Source: Phymatolithon calcareum
Lineage: Eukaryota; Rhodophyta; Florideophyceae; Hapalidiales
Direction of reading: 5' to 3'
Assembly: GCA_977006965.1 (NCBI GenBank)
Contig: OZ345371.1
Span: 496,001-560,000 of the forward strand
DNA: 64,000 bases
Position numbers and translations under genes: made by a program. The notes below the pieces were generated by a model. The model saw nothing but the letters and a program-made list of their open reading frames with translations, made no database searches and was not told where the DNA came from. The stretch's first letter is position 1. The number at the start of each line of letters is the position of its first letter. Shown one piece after another: positions 20,865 to 32,530 of the stretch.

Positions 20865-21379
20865 ATGGCGTCAGGAAGACCGCCATATAAAATGAATCTT
20901 AAGTTTCTCCTACAAGAAAAAAGTGAATCAGGGAGAACACAGTCGTCTAAGAAGCAGACATCATTTAAATGTGATACCTGCAATCGAACCTATTCATTGC
21001 GCGGGAACCTCAACAAACATGTATGAACACATCTCCTCTCCAGCGTGGACGCGACTGTCAACATCGAACTGACCGCTCGGCTCATGCGACGATGTAACAT
21101 TCAGATAAAAACAGCCCATTTGAACGAACGCCCACATATCTGCACTCATTGCGGGATGGACTTCCATTTTGCCGACGGGCTAAGGCGGCACATAATATTA
21201 GTTCACTCGGTATGTTCAGCAGATCTTATTGCTGAGATAGGGACCATCTCACTCCATACTGACCAGGCATTTATTTGAGATATCTACAGGGAAATCGGCC
21301 ATATCTCTGCGAGAGCTGTGGTGCGACTTTCAAGCAAAAATCTCATCTAGCGAAACATCGAAACAAAACTCACAATTGA
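20865..21379 (+). CDS. three-finger C2H2 zinc-finger protein, paralogue 1
   Basis: Exons 20865-21020, 21105-21209 and 21290-21379 give 116 residues. Both introns are phase 0, 84 and 80 bp, with GTATG donors and ATTCAG or CTACAG acceptors. Each exon carries one finger of the pattern C-x2-C-x12-H-x4-H or close to it: exon 1 CDTCNRTYSLRGNLNKH (the final His pair is completed across the junction), exon 2 CTHCGMDFHFADGLRRH, exon 3 CESCGATFKQKSHLAKH. The start MASG is chosen because the convergent paralogue at 27.3-27.9 kb aligns from the same MASG; an in-frame ATG at 20724 would add 47 residues. C2H2 arrays usually bind DNA or RNA in the nucleus; the target is unknown. No lesion is seen. Confidence 0.8.
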
Positions 21380-21407
21380 CTTCGCACCATAGGCCTTCTG
21401 ACTTTCA

Positions 21408-21418
21408 ATAAAATAAAA
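21408..21418 (+). terminator. polyadenylation signal
   Basis: AATAAAATAAA starts 29 nt after the stop codon of the zinc-finger gene, well placed for its 3' end. Confidence 0.5.
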
Positions 21419-21789
21419 GTCTACCAAACACCGTAAATGATTAGATGGGCTGCTTGGCCCTGCCATTCCTGTTGATAACTTGCAATGCACCTTTAGTCTT
21501 TAGAGGACATATGCATCATTGCGATGAATTTCCTGCTTATAATAGCAGACTGAGAATCGGATTTCGAAACTTGTTCACCAACCCTAGAGATAAAATGTCT
21601 CTTGACTTTAAAATGGAAATCAGCTGCAGGAGGATGTGTAACTTTTGCGCGAGATGGTTGCTCTTGGTGGGTGAAACTATTGGATAGAAAGTTTATATTA
21701 AAGGATATCGAACTGTCTAATATGCAAAGCCATACAAGACCAAACACAGGAGCGATCCCCAGGCACGAAGTGCGTGTGGAATGATAAGA

Positions 21790-22040
21790 GTTGCTTTCTT
21801 TCTTTTACCGCGGGATTTATCGAACCTGATGGAACAACTCCGCATCCTTACGTCTCTAGTAGACCTTAACAGATACGAGTGGTACTTGATGTCACAACAG
21901 CTGTCCAAGCTGCACAAGGTGCAGACCATGGTCCAGCTTAACATCCATATCGCAAGGCAGCCAATCTTCATTCGCCGTCCTTCAACGATGCCCGGGTTGG
22001 AAACCGTTTAGGACGCTCACGGTAGCTAATCATCTCTCTT
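21790..22040 (-). repeat. short retro-repeat with AAAG tail, copy A
   Basis: Read on the minus strand, it starts near gaaggaagagagatgattagc, contains ctaccgtgagcgtcctaaa and ggatgttaagctggaccatg, and ends cgcggtaaaagaaagaaag. Copies lie at 38637-38821 and 53658-53905. Reading frames are open on both strands in all copies, with near-identical DNA, so no coding inference is safe. The AAAG tail matches that of the RNase H/Tudor LINE family, so these may be SINEs or 3' ends mobilised by it. Confidence 0.7.
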
Positions 22041-22642
22041 CCTTCTTACATTTCCTTCTGCCTTCTCTCCCAGCTGCCTTGAGCGTTGCGGCACACTGCA
22101 CAGAGCGGAATCCATGAACTACCATACTACCAGAAGGTGATAGTCTTCTCCCATGGGGAGGCCGGAGTACAGCTCTTGTCATTTCAAAAAACCCTGCCAT
22201 GTAGAGGGGAAAAATTCCTGACAAAACTCTTGGCTCCTTCCTGTGACGCACAGGTGCACGAGTAGCCGGACCGGTTAGCATAACCAGCTTGTATCAAATC
22301 AGCTTAAATTAGCAAGATTTCTTCGAAATCCAGAGACGGCGGGGTTGGGTCTGGCATTCGAGCGTGGCAAGTTTTCGCTTTGCCGAGTCCCAGGCGGGCG
22401 CGTTCGCGATAGCGGCAGCCATTTCCGAACAGAATTACCGTCAGAAGAATCGCGTTGCGCAGCATTACTGCTGCGGCCACTTGCGCCGGCGCGGGCACGG
22501 GCGCCCGCGCCGGAATCTTAATCAAGCGAATGAAAATGTTTGTTAGGTACTTGAATTTCGACTAGAGAATGGGAAAACGTTGACCCAAGTGTCCTTTAGA
22601 GTGACGAAAGCTTGCTGATTTGCTTAAGCAATAGAATATTGG
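22041..22642. other. no gene; GC-rich island
   Basis: No gene seen. The stretch 22330-22520 is much more GC-rich than its surroundings and contains a palindromic core (cgggcgcccg) near 22500. Confidence 0.3.
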
Positions 22643-22790
22643 GATTTTCTGGTCCTGGAATGCACGCCCCGCGCGGCACAGGACCCCTTCGTTTACTTGG
22701 AAGGGACACGTCCCGAAAGGGCGTGCAGGAAGAGAAGGTTCTCGGGAAGCCATAGGTCTCTTCTAGCCACACTCGGGAAATGGCAACATG
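22643..22790 (+). repeat. GC-rich short dispersed repeat, copy 1
   Basis: Begins gattttctggtcc, has the core ccccgcgcggcacagg and tcccgaaagggcgtgcagga, and ends near ggcaacatg, followed by AT-rich sequence. Matches 32380-32530 and 39671-39823 along its whole length and 30235-30342 more weakly. The size (about 150 bp) suggests a SINE; no tRNA-like A and B boxes were recognised. Confidence 0.7.
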
Positions 22791-24134
22791 AAAGAGTAAA
22801 TAAATAGGATACGGAGACTGCTCTCGTCGTTAATACATTTTTAGCTTTTCACTCGAGGCTCTTCGTCCGTGTGCCTAGTCTTGCACTGTGAATTCTTTCT
22901 GATGCAGAATAGAATGCAACCGATTCCCGGTCCCGTTCATTGATTGCATTTTTAACGCTCTAGCATGTCGCAAGACAATTTCAATTACAAATCTCGAGTG
23001 CATTGATACCACCGGATAGTGGAGTACAATACCTACCGTGGCAGTCGCGATTTGACTAAAATACTAAGATGAAGCCCATCTATAGTGAGAGTAAGACAAA
23101 TCCTGAGCATGTGCGACCAGTCAAGAGAAACTCATTGACAATTTTTTAAAATGAACAAGAAACTCCAGATTTCGACATAGGACAGAATCCGAAAATCAAC
23201 AAAGTACTGAATAGTTTACCTCATTCCCCACCCCACCCAATTAAATGGGCGAACTTATAATATTCTCAAAGAAGGGGGTGCTTTTGAGGCGACTGGGTGA
23301 GTCCCCATCCCTCCGGTTTTAGAGCTCCTTCAAGAACCGTGGAACCAACGAAAACTTCCACCGAAGATCGAAAATGAACAATATTTAGCAGATCGCGGTT
23401 GCTACTTGGTGGCTTGCAGCACTGCGCACGTGCGAATGTGAAGATAACGACATGCGAAATTTCCAAAGACTTCAAAGCGAACCCACAGATGGAGACCTGG
23501 ATTGTGAGTGCAATTCTAGAAGAATCGATTTGGATGAAGGACTTGTTTCCAGTCTTTGCTCCAGAGCGACAACGTACCACGTGCTTCCAAAAACATTTTC
23601 TCGTAAAATTGCATCCCATATGCTCAAGAAAGGACTTGGTAACAAGAAACGTGGCTCAAACAGGTATCTCACCAATTCCCAATAACAATCTTGGATAGGC
23701 GCAAGAATATTTGAGAGAGAACGGAGCGCTGCGACAAGTCTTTGGGGATATATTCTTAAGCGAAGTTTTCCATTTCGTTCTCGGCGACCCTAAATGAAAC
23801 ACCCCGGATTGAGTAGCCACGCAACCTGTCTCCGCGAGATTGCTGCTCCAAACGTTGTGAAAGACCGAAGAACAGACTTGGGAAGCAGATTACTATGCGA
23901 ATCCCACAAGACGTCTGAGTCCATAGTCTCGATACTGTCTATCATTCCAGAAATCTCATTACTAAGACCGACAGTATAACGGATTCGAATTTGAATGGAA
24001 CGTACTTCTGAATATCTACTGACATTCTATTCTTGTCTCTGCCACAAGTATCAAAGCTTCTGTGCGCTCTGTCATCAGAAAGTAATCTATCAAATAGAGA
24101 CGTATCACAGTAGCGGAAAGTAAGTCTCGATCAC
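22791..24134. other. no gene recognised
   Basis: Short overlapping frames on both strands at 23266-23698 have no known motif and no sign of conservation. Confidence 0.3.
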
Positions 24135-24148
24135 CCATGTTACTTTTC

Positions 24149-24298
24149 GAGATGCTGGAAATGGCAGTTGATACCGTCCAAAGAAAATGTCCGAAATCAA
24201 AATGAAAACGTAAGCGAAGGATTGTAGCGCAACGAAAAGTCTCTCAGGTGCAATGATAATTGACTAAGGGAGCTTCAATAAAACAGAAATCCATCCAT
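24149..24298 (+). mobile_element. 5'-truncated LINE insertion with 14-bp target duplication
   Basis: The insertion is 150 bp long, ends in (ATCC)n and is flanked by CCATGTTACTTTTC at 24135-24148 and 24299-24312. Its body matches the 3' end of the family at 16.3-17.3 kb (gtaagcgaaggattgtagcg). Only the extreme 3' end was copied, as is common in target-primed insertion. Confidence 0.8.
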
Positions 24299-24312
24299 CC
24301 ATGTTACTTTTC

Positions 24313-26321
24313 ATGATTCGTGGGGGTGCGAAGACCGATATTACACGGATTACCTACTGCAGCCATAAGATCACAAAATTCGCGCTTAGTACTGAGCTAT
24401 CGAGGACATTTTAAAGTGCTCTTGAATTTAAGTATAAGACGTGAATACAAATTAGCTTTTAGCGAAACGTGTTGCCCAAGCACAAATAGTATCGGAAGCT
24501 CAATATTGGCCACGACATTATCTGTCTCTGGGGCCAACAGACCCTACGTGAGCTGAGAACGCATTGCTTTGTGGCTCCCCGTTGAATCAAGTTCTGCTTA
24601 AACGTGTCAACCGAGCGACACGTTCGGATTGCAGACACGATGTTAGCAGCCAAGCTAGTGGCAAATTTAACGGAAGTGCAAGCTCCATTAAGGCAACAGG
24701 GTGACTTACCTATAGTACGCATTTGCGATTAACACGTCTTACGACTCTGCTCACAGTAGACGTAATTTAATCTTCATTCAGATTAGCATGATTGTAAACA
24801 AAAGATGGAAAGGAAGAACGGCAGGCAGAGCAGAGGCATGTTTATAAATTACCAGCAGAAGTATCGCCCTGTGGCAATCTCAGTCTTGTATTTGAAGGCT
24901 TGATCTACATGAAGCCCGGTTTCTCGCCTCTACCAATGAGAAGCAAGTATTGAACGTAGAAACCTGGTTTCGAATTGCCTACAAGCATTCCTATTGATTG
25001 TCGAAGGGCATTGGAATATCCTTTTCTCAATACCGTTGCGTTGTCTCTTTGACCTGCCGCAAGCCCCAACGACAACGACGAACGCCTTAATAGTTTGCAA
25101 ACTCTAAAAACAACAAATAGAGCGTACGAAAAATGTATGCTTATGTATTAATACCGTGAGTTCAATTTACAGTTTCGCCCCGTGGATCTTGTGCTGATGC
25201 AAGTAGCGTCTGCTGTGCTGTACAGTACAGGGGACACAACTGCTATTTAAATTAAAGACAAGGAAAGCTATACGATTGGTTTCGTCCGGACCCTTTCGCC
25301 TAATTTAGGCAGGTGTGAAGAGGCCCAATCTTCTTCTGCTCAAAGCTGTCTACTGCAAGGTGTATGACACCAGTCGTGCTACAGTGCTAAGTTTAGTTGG
25401 TGCATCTCCCGATCGGGGGAATTCCTCGACGGTTGGCTATGAATTTTGATATGATGACCAGCGATTTCTCGACATTCGTTCCGAGCGCTCCGTGGACGTC
25501 GACTCCAGTGAAAATTCAAACAGGACATCGCAACGGTACTGTTTGGATTTCAAAAGCACCTGCTCGACTAAGTTGGGAAAGTTAGTGGAAGAGAGAGAAG
25601 ACCCTGAACATGGAACTCTAAACGCTTGACTGCATTCGAGAATTGAACACGGCAAATGACATTCAAGATAGATCTGGCCTCCGACGAGTCTGGGAGCAAG
25701 AAGAAAACGTCGTTCCAGAAAAGTAACGTTTTCCAAGAATAGTCTACCGGACCAAGCAGTGATGATGAAAGAAATCAGGCTAGTAGAATACACGCTTAGA
25801 AAGCTGCCAACTTTCCGCAAGTTGGTATTCGTTGTACCTGCTCAAAAATCCACATAATTTCGATTCCAATCGGGCAGATTATCACGTCTTGGCACACGCA
25901 AGGTACTTTGTATGACTCAAATTTCACTTTCCGGCTTTGATGGCTGCGCCCTCAATCGAGTCCACAACAAAGACTTTCTGGTGAATTCTAATTGGAAAAG
26001 AACATACACATTGCCCTCCAGAGAAAGTCGAAGTCTAGCGCAGTCAAGATTTTAATGGCGGTACTAAACCTAGATCTGAAGACAAAATTAGAAAGGGTTT
26101 AGTGGAGGAGGCATCTTGCGGAACTATTCCTGTCACGAAGAGCAAAGAAAAAACTCGTTGTCACAAAACTGGACTTCACAGTCGCTCTTCTACAAAACGG
26201 CTGGACCTCTCTAATATGCATAACATACACGTACTGACATTCTAGGTCAGTACTTTGTTTTCAGGTGCGAAACAAACAAACGTCCCGTATCGGACAGCAC
26301 AAACATCACAGGGAGCCTTGA
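24313..26321. other. 2 kb without a recognisable gene
   Basis: The largest frame is a minus-strand one of 127 codons at 25437-25820, with no known motif. Nothing else stands out. Confidence 0.3.
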
Positions 26322-27131
26322 ACGGAGTAACGAATAGAATAATAGTCAAACATATTTACATAACGGATAGAACGGCGAGATATTTGCCTTTAATCACAAA
26401 TACTTCATGACCTGATTGTTCCTCTCAAATCCACAGAAAACGTTTTTGGACTGAAGCAAACCTCGCACTTTAAAGTCTACGATCTTGAGCTGTGTCGAAG
26501 ATCATCACACAGTTTTTGCACCTCAGTCTTTGAGTCAATGTAGTACTATACTTACTGGAGCCCATTTCTTTAGTTAGAGACCCCTGCACGTCTTGTGTTC
26601 TAGAACTAAATTTCCACTTCACAACACAGTTTGGGAAGAATGTTTCCCCAATCAAACTCCCCACGCAAAATTCTAGACCGAATGCAGAGCGTTCAGACGT
26701 TCAGCACTCAGGACATGACAAGGTTGACGGAGTAACGAATAGAATAATAGTCAAACATATTTACATAACGGATAGAACGGCGAGATATTTGCCTTTAATC
26801 ACAAATACTTCATGACCTGATTGTTCCTCTCAAATCCACAGAAAACGTTTTTGGACTGAAGCAAACCTCGCACTTTAAAGTCTACGATCTTGAGCTGTGT
26901 CGAAGATCATCACACAGTTTTTGCACCTCAGTCTTTGAGTCAATGTAGTACTATACTTACTGGAGCCCATTTCTTTAGTTAGAGACCCCTGCACGTCTTG
27001 TGTTCTAGAACTAAATTTCCACTTCACAACACAGTTTGGGAAGAATGTTTCCCCAATCAAACTCCCCACGCAAAATTCTAGACCGAATGCAGAGCGTTCA
27101 GACGTTCAGCACTCAGGACATGACAAGGTTG
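26322..27131. repeat. exact tandem duplication, 2 x 405 bp
   Basis: Units 26322-26726 and 26727-27131 appear identical base for base, each starting acggagtaacgaatag and ending gacatgacaaggttg. Their content is non-coding, with a 64-codon minus frame repeated unchanged. Such identity means either a very recent duplication or an assembly error. Confidence 0.9.
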
Positions 27132-27280
27132 ATTGAGCCATAGCTCAAAGCTTATTGAACACGACAGCAACATAGTAGAACAGCAAAAACAGCAAAGGAA
27201 AACCGCCTCGAATATTTTACTCGATCTATAGGTGATGTCATGTTCTCATCCGTTGTCCCCTTTCAATATAATTTCCATTT

Positions 27281-27891
27281 TCAATTTGTATAGTGCGTTT
27301 TGTTCTCATGTTTCGCAAGATGAGAGCGCTGTGTAAATGTAGCGCCACATAAACCGCACAGATATTGATGTTTCCCCTGATCAAAGCCATTTGAATATAG
27401 AAATGTCAGCTCCCACTCTTCATCCGAAGCAGGTCAGATTTGTCGAAGAACAACCGTACCGAGTGAATCAAGAGAATATGCCTCTTAAGTCCGTCTGAAA
27501 AATGGAACTTTGTTCCGCAATACTGGCAGAAGTGCTTTCGCTCGTCCAAGTGAACAGTCTTAACCTAACAAAAATTGCGGTCATTAGCTTCTGTACGCGA
27601 TATGTTGCGTTTCGCCTTGAACAAGATTAAAAATATTCAACTTACATGTTTGTTTAGATTCCCGCGAAGCGTAAACGTCTTTCCACATGCTTCACAGGGA
27701 TAAGAGGATTTTTTCTTCCACATTTTCGAAGCCTGACGGCTATGGTGACTGCTCGTCCGCACCAATATTTCGCCTTCCTTTTTGCCCGTTGATTGGGATC
27801 TTGCTCTTCCGGAGCTGCTTCGCCGACTTGGGCTGTCGTTCATAAGAAATTGAATGTCCATTTTAGAAGAATGATGACCGCCGGAAGCCAT
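27281..27891 (-). CDS. three-finger C2H2 zinc-finger protein, paralogue 2
   Basis: Exons on the minus strand: 27646-27891, 27460-27564 and 27281-27376, giving 148 residues. Introns are 81 and 83 bp, phase 0, at exactly the same codons as in paralogue 1 (donors GTAAGT and GTACGG; acceptors TTGTTAG and ATCAG). Fingers, one per exon: CEACGKTFTLRGNLNKH, CQYCGTKFHFSDGLKRH and CGLCGATFTQRSHLAKH. The N-terminus (MASGG..KMDIQFL) aligns with paralogue 1 (MASGR..KMNLKFL) and then carries a longer Ser/Arg-rich linker. A TATA box sits 104 bp upstream of the ATG. The two genes are convergent, their stops 5.9 kb apart, as expected from an inverted duplication. Second-exon length is identical (105 nt). Confidence 0.85.
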
Positions 27892-27994
27892 GAAGGCGAT
27901 TTGGCTTGTATGTAGTCTACAGTTTCCCGACTTCTGGGAAGGACAGACACAAGGTGGTGGTGTGAGAGACTGTGTGTAGTCCACGGGCGCACCT

Positions 27995-28003
27995 CCTTTT
28001 ATA
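27995..28003 (-). promoter_or_regulatory. TATA box of zinc-finger paralogue 2
   Basis: TATAAAAGG on the minus strand. With initiation about 30 bp downstream, the MASG start codon would have a 5' leader of roughly 75 nt, which supports that start. Confidence 0.55.
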
Positions 28004-30234
28004 GATAGATAATAAGGATTTTGCGACGCAAAAAGTTTTGCACTCAGAGAATTGCCCGTACTGGAACACACCTTCCGTAAGTTCTATCGAACAAATGTAG
28101 TGAAAAGTAGACCACAAGCTGCATTCTAGAACTGTGGATGATTCGGAGAACTGGCTCGTTGTTTTCTAGTCTTTTGTTTTACTTCATAGTGGTCCCACGT
28201 CTCATTTTCGAGGCGGTGGAAAACAGCACACACTCGAACTTCGTCAATATGTTAGGCCGTTTTCCACGGAATCGTACTTTCATAGAAGGTTAACTAGGAC
28301 AAGAATCCATAGTTTCATTTAATCTATCTCCTTGAGCTCATTGATGGTCCCCCGAGTGCACTATCGTTATTCCACGTGATATCCTAGGTCACACGGTTAC
28401 CCGCCCTCGAGGTTATCTCATACATTCACAAGCAGCCGTGTGTGGATCTGAATACGTAGCACGTCTCGACATAACTTCATCGCCCCGATGATAGAGCTTT
28501 GTGGCCCTCTACACTCTTTGCCATTTTTCAAAGCGAATGAAGCCCACACTCCTTATTGAAGTTTTACAATTTTTATTTTTGAAAACATTTAACAAAAGCA
28601 CTTGCACAAATTGTACTCAAATCGTCTACTTAAAGCATATTTTAATATACTTACACGCCCTCATAAGAATAAGCAAGCGGTCTTTCGCGCAGATATATAG
28701 TCATTAATCGTCAAAAAGAGGTTTATTTTTAAAGGCTTGAAGCCACTCAATGGACGTAACATGTTGCCGGCTATCAGAAGAGCCCATTTTTAAGCGCAAC
28801 TGTCACTCCTTTCCAATATCGTACCTGTTTGTTCAGATCTGAGTGTGAGGAAGAGATTCCTACGTTTTCCGTGCATCCTAATCAGTCATGCTGTATGGGC
28901 GAGTTCGTTTCCTTTTCAGGGCCATTTTTCTGCAACTCTTTGAGCTTGATTACCTACGAACCTCCTTTTTATACCTTCAAGAGTGTAACATTCAAATGAT
29001 AATGAAAAGCATCGCTGGTCAGCGATTAGTTCTCGGTACAATTCAATATAGTTGGATGTTCACGAAGTTCATGGCTGCTTTGGCATGCGATTGAATTGGC
29101 TGGAAATGGTTGCACTGTAGTGTGACGTAGTTTTCCCTAATTGAACACAGGATTGGAATGAATTGAAAGCTTACTTCTCCTGAGCCCCGTAAAAGTATCG
29201 TTGATACATATGTCCACAGTGTCTAACAGACACGACACAATGTGAGACGTGATGCACTGAAACAAGTCCCTTAAAATGCTGCTCATAGTCGCCAAAACAG
29301 TACAGCACATGAGCACTAAACGAGCTGAATTTTGAGCGTTTCGACGACTCTGCTCTGTAGAGTGCATCAAAATACATACCAAGGGAAACGACGCTCGGAG
29401 TAAAGCTGGTATATACCTTTCGCGTGTCTGCATGTTGGCATAAATCAAAATAGAGAATGGCTGAGTACAGCTCGCACTTTGCATCTTCTGAAAAACGTTT
29501 TCGCCGTGTGCTGTCCATGTAAGAGGTGCGATCGGGAATTCAAGCTATAGGTTACCCCCCCGTCCCCCGGAAGGATCCAAGTGGTTGGCCCATCTTCAAT
29601 TGAACATTCAATTTTCTTCAAAACCCATAAAGAGGAAGTGAACAGCACGCTAGGGACGAATGCCAGACTCCACGCCCTGGAACGCCTTTGAATTGACGAC
29701 AACGTGACGACTGAAAGACAATGATGCTCAGACTCTAAATAGTCTACTGATAGACTCTGTGGACAAATGTTCCGAAATGTTTACGTGAAAAATTACAGCA
29801 ATTTGAACTATGATTTCGTCTTGCGATCAGTGCAGCGATGTGGTGAGAACACATTTGATATTGAATTTTCTGACGCGCCAGTATATACATCGTTTGACAC
29901 GCGCTTGGTCATAAACCAAGAGACTCATATTCTCTTATATTTGGACCACATATACTTTAAATGAAGATGAGTCTTGAGGCTGGCCTGAGAGATAATAACA
30001 GAAATTGACGTTCTTTGTGGTGCCTGTCAATTCGGTCTGGCGATATGCGCGTGCGACGCAGCACGAGGGGGGCTCACGAGCCGGCCATATGGACGATTTT
30101 ACTTAAGCACTGTTGCATAACATTGGACGCTGTCGAGTTTCGGACTTGCTCGTTAGTCTCCCAGGACTCACAACCTTAACGGAGGGTTGATACTGAGGAG
30201 AAGCGAAGGAGACGGAGACGAGACCAATCGATCT
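28004..30234. other. 2.2 kb without a recognisable gene
   Basis: Overlapping minus-strand frames at 29137-29518 (115 codons each) and smaller plus-strand frames show no motif. Nothing supports a gene. Confidence 0.3.
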
Positions 30235-30342
30235 GCATATCCTGTCATGCACGTACCCGCGCACGGCACAGGATCGCCTCAGTAAGGGCCGTGTAGAAGT
30301 CAGCCAGGGCTCCGGCCCAGCGTTTAGTTTCTCCACCCCCGC
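30235..30342 (+). repeat. GC-rich short dispersed repeat, divergent copy 4
   Basis: The cctgtcatgcacgtacccgc, gcacggcacaggatcgc and later gtttctccacc segments match the corresponding parts of the copies at 32.4 and 39.7 kb, but the middle has diverged. Confidence 0.45.
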
Positions 30343-32379
30343 ATCCCTCCCTCTTGCAGTCGTAATACTAATCCAAGTAGGGGAAAGTAAATAACTTTCC
30401 CTTGCTCGGAGTTTATTTGAACGACTTGCTGTCTCCGGATCATTTCCAAGTCCCGTGAGTAATATTTGAGTAACATCGAAGTTGTGCAGACGCTTGGATG
30501 TTAGGAGGAAATGGCAGGATTTTCTTTAAATTTTTATGAATCTTTTTAAATCAGTGTCGAACGACAGTATCAAAGATGGTCGAGCTATCATGATCATGGC
30601 TCATGGTACGCTCACGCAGTATTCATAAATATCGAACCAATTAAACATGATGTTATGCAATGGTCCTAAGCGACGGAGATGCGCATAATACAGTATCCAG
30701 TACAACTTGCATAATATGACGTTTTTTAAAACCCTTATATCTTCGAAGCGCACAAGAAGAACGTTAGGTTAATATCGCTGATAACAGTTGTGCGGGATTT
30801 CTCGAAGAAATGAGCTTCATAGTTCTTTAGAGAGACGATTGAAAGCAGTGCGGAAATACTCGGATGGCCTTCAGTATACCCAGGAGAGGGTTAAGGGAAT
30901 ACTCACTTCAAGCGCAATTCCGCTCCTCCTGAACGATCGACGGAGAACTCGAGAATATGCACTGAACCTATTCCACGTATCTGCCTGTCCTAACTCGCAT
31001 GTAAAGCGTCATGTCATAAGTTGGATTTCAAATTCGGCTCTCGCGGCATGGCAAGGAGGCTATTCATTAACTAATATACCAACCCCCTTCTTTTCCAAAC
31101 GTGCGGTGGAAGCACAGCGCTCCTACTCAATGTCTTCAATATGCAAAAGGTTGCCATGTCGGAGCCGGATATAATCCCTAAATGATTAGGAGCAATTCTG
31201 CTCTTCCCCAAAGGAGCCTTGCTTGACTGGAATTTTCGTTGATCGCAATTTTATCTCGAGTTCCGCAATAGAAGTTACACGAAAGTAAGATAGTGCCGTG
31301 CAGTACCGTGTATATTGCAGAACCTTAATGGAGCAGCTAGTATTAGAGAGCCGCATTTGTGGCTGACTGATTACCGCCTGAAAAATCAAAAGTTAAGACT
31401 GGCCAGCCAGGCTTTCTGGCATCCAATTCTGGAAGCATTTGTGTGCCAATAATGAAACAGGGGACGATCAACAGGGAGCTTGAAACATTTCGGCCTCCTT
31501 CTTGGCTCGCGAATCTAGTACTACACTGAGGACGTTCTCTCAAATTGACCGCAGTTGTAGCATCGTTACGATATAAGAACGTAAGCACAAGGACTATACT
31601 TCAGATTGTAAGATAAGCTTGGGCAGGCTGGATTAGTTGAGCAAAGAACGCCAGTATATGTAACTTGCGGAATGCAATCTTGAAACTGGAAGTTTTTAAA
31701 ATAAAATCATCAAAAATCCCCTGCCAGGATATCTACTCCAGTCCTAAATCCGGGTTTCAAGTGCTCGGATTAGATTTTCGACGCATGATGTCCTATTGTC
31801 CGACAGAGCATGCCATCTCTATAAATCCTTCGTCGCCAGGCATCGCAAGTTGATTATAGCTACGCAAGAGCACACTTCTTCTATTGGTATGGCAACCAAG
31901 ACAAGGATTTTTTTCCAACCTTCAAGCCCAGAGTTGAGAAAACTCTACCAAACGAATTATATTTGGCAGAACACCTCACGGCACAGGGATTGTGCAGAAG
32001 GTACTCGTGAACTGGTTAAAGTGCCTTCGAGCCGTATTGGCTTACGGGGGAGACGATGTGTAAAGTGGAATGGTCTGCTTTCACTTTGACTCCGACATGC
32101 CGCGTTCAAAGAGATGGGAAAATATTGTAGCATACACAGGGTCCATCTACTGGGGAATGCTCGAAACTAAGTTGACTTCGACTGCCGTCGATTGCAGACA
32201 GTGAACCGCACTCTGACCGGTTCACAAAGTGTGCGTGTCGCTGAGTGCTAACAAAGTGGAACAAGCTTGCAGACATTCTCGAAAGCCTTGCCTTCACGAA
32301 AGTCTTGTGTAGTGCGCAGAGAGCGTTGTTTTCGGTAGGTTTGTTGTAGGCTGGCGTCGATACGCCATCGATGTTCCAG
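30343..32379. other. 2 kb without a recognisable gene
   Basis: A plus-strand frame of 128 codons at 30788-31174 (first ATG near 30810) is the longest; it has no known motif or conserved neighbour. Confidence 0.3.
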
Positions 32380-32530
32380 GATTTTCCTGTCCCGTAATGC
32401 AGGCACCCCGCGCGGCACAGAGTCCCTTCCGTTGCTGCGAAGGTACCAGTCCCGAAAGGGCGTGCAGGAGGCAGAGAGAAGGCACTCAGGAAGCAATAAG
32501 TATCTCCACCAAACTTCACGTTGCGACATG
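32380..32530 (+). repeat. GC-rich short dispersed repeat, copy 2
   Basis: Full-length member: gattttcctgtcccgtaatg at the start, ccccgcgcggcacag and tcccgaaagggcgtgcagga in the core, cacgttgcgacatg at the end. The sequence after it runs to an AATAAATGAATGA stretch at about 32673, which may be a 3' tail belonging to the same unit. Confidence 0.7.
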
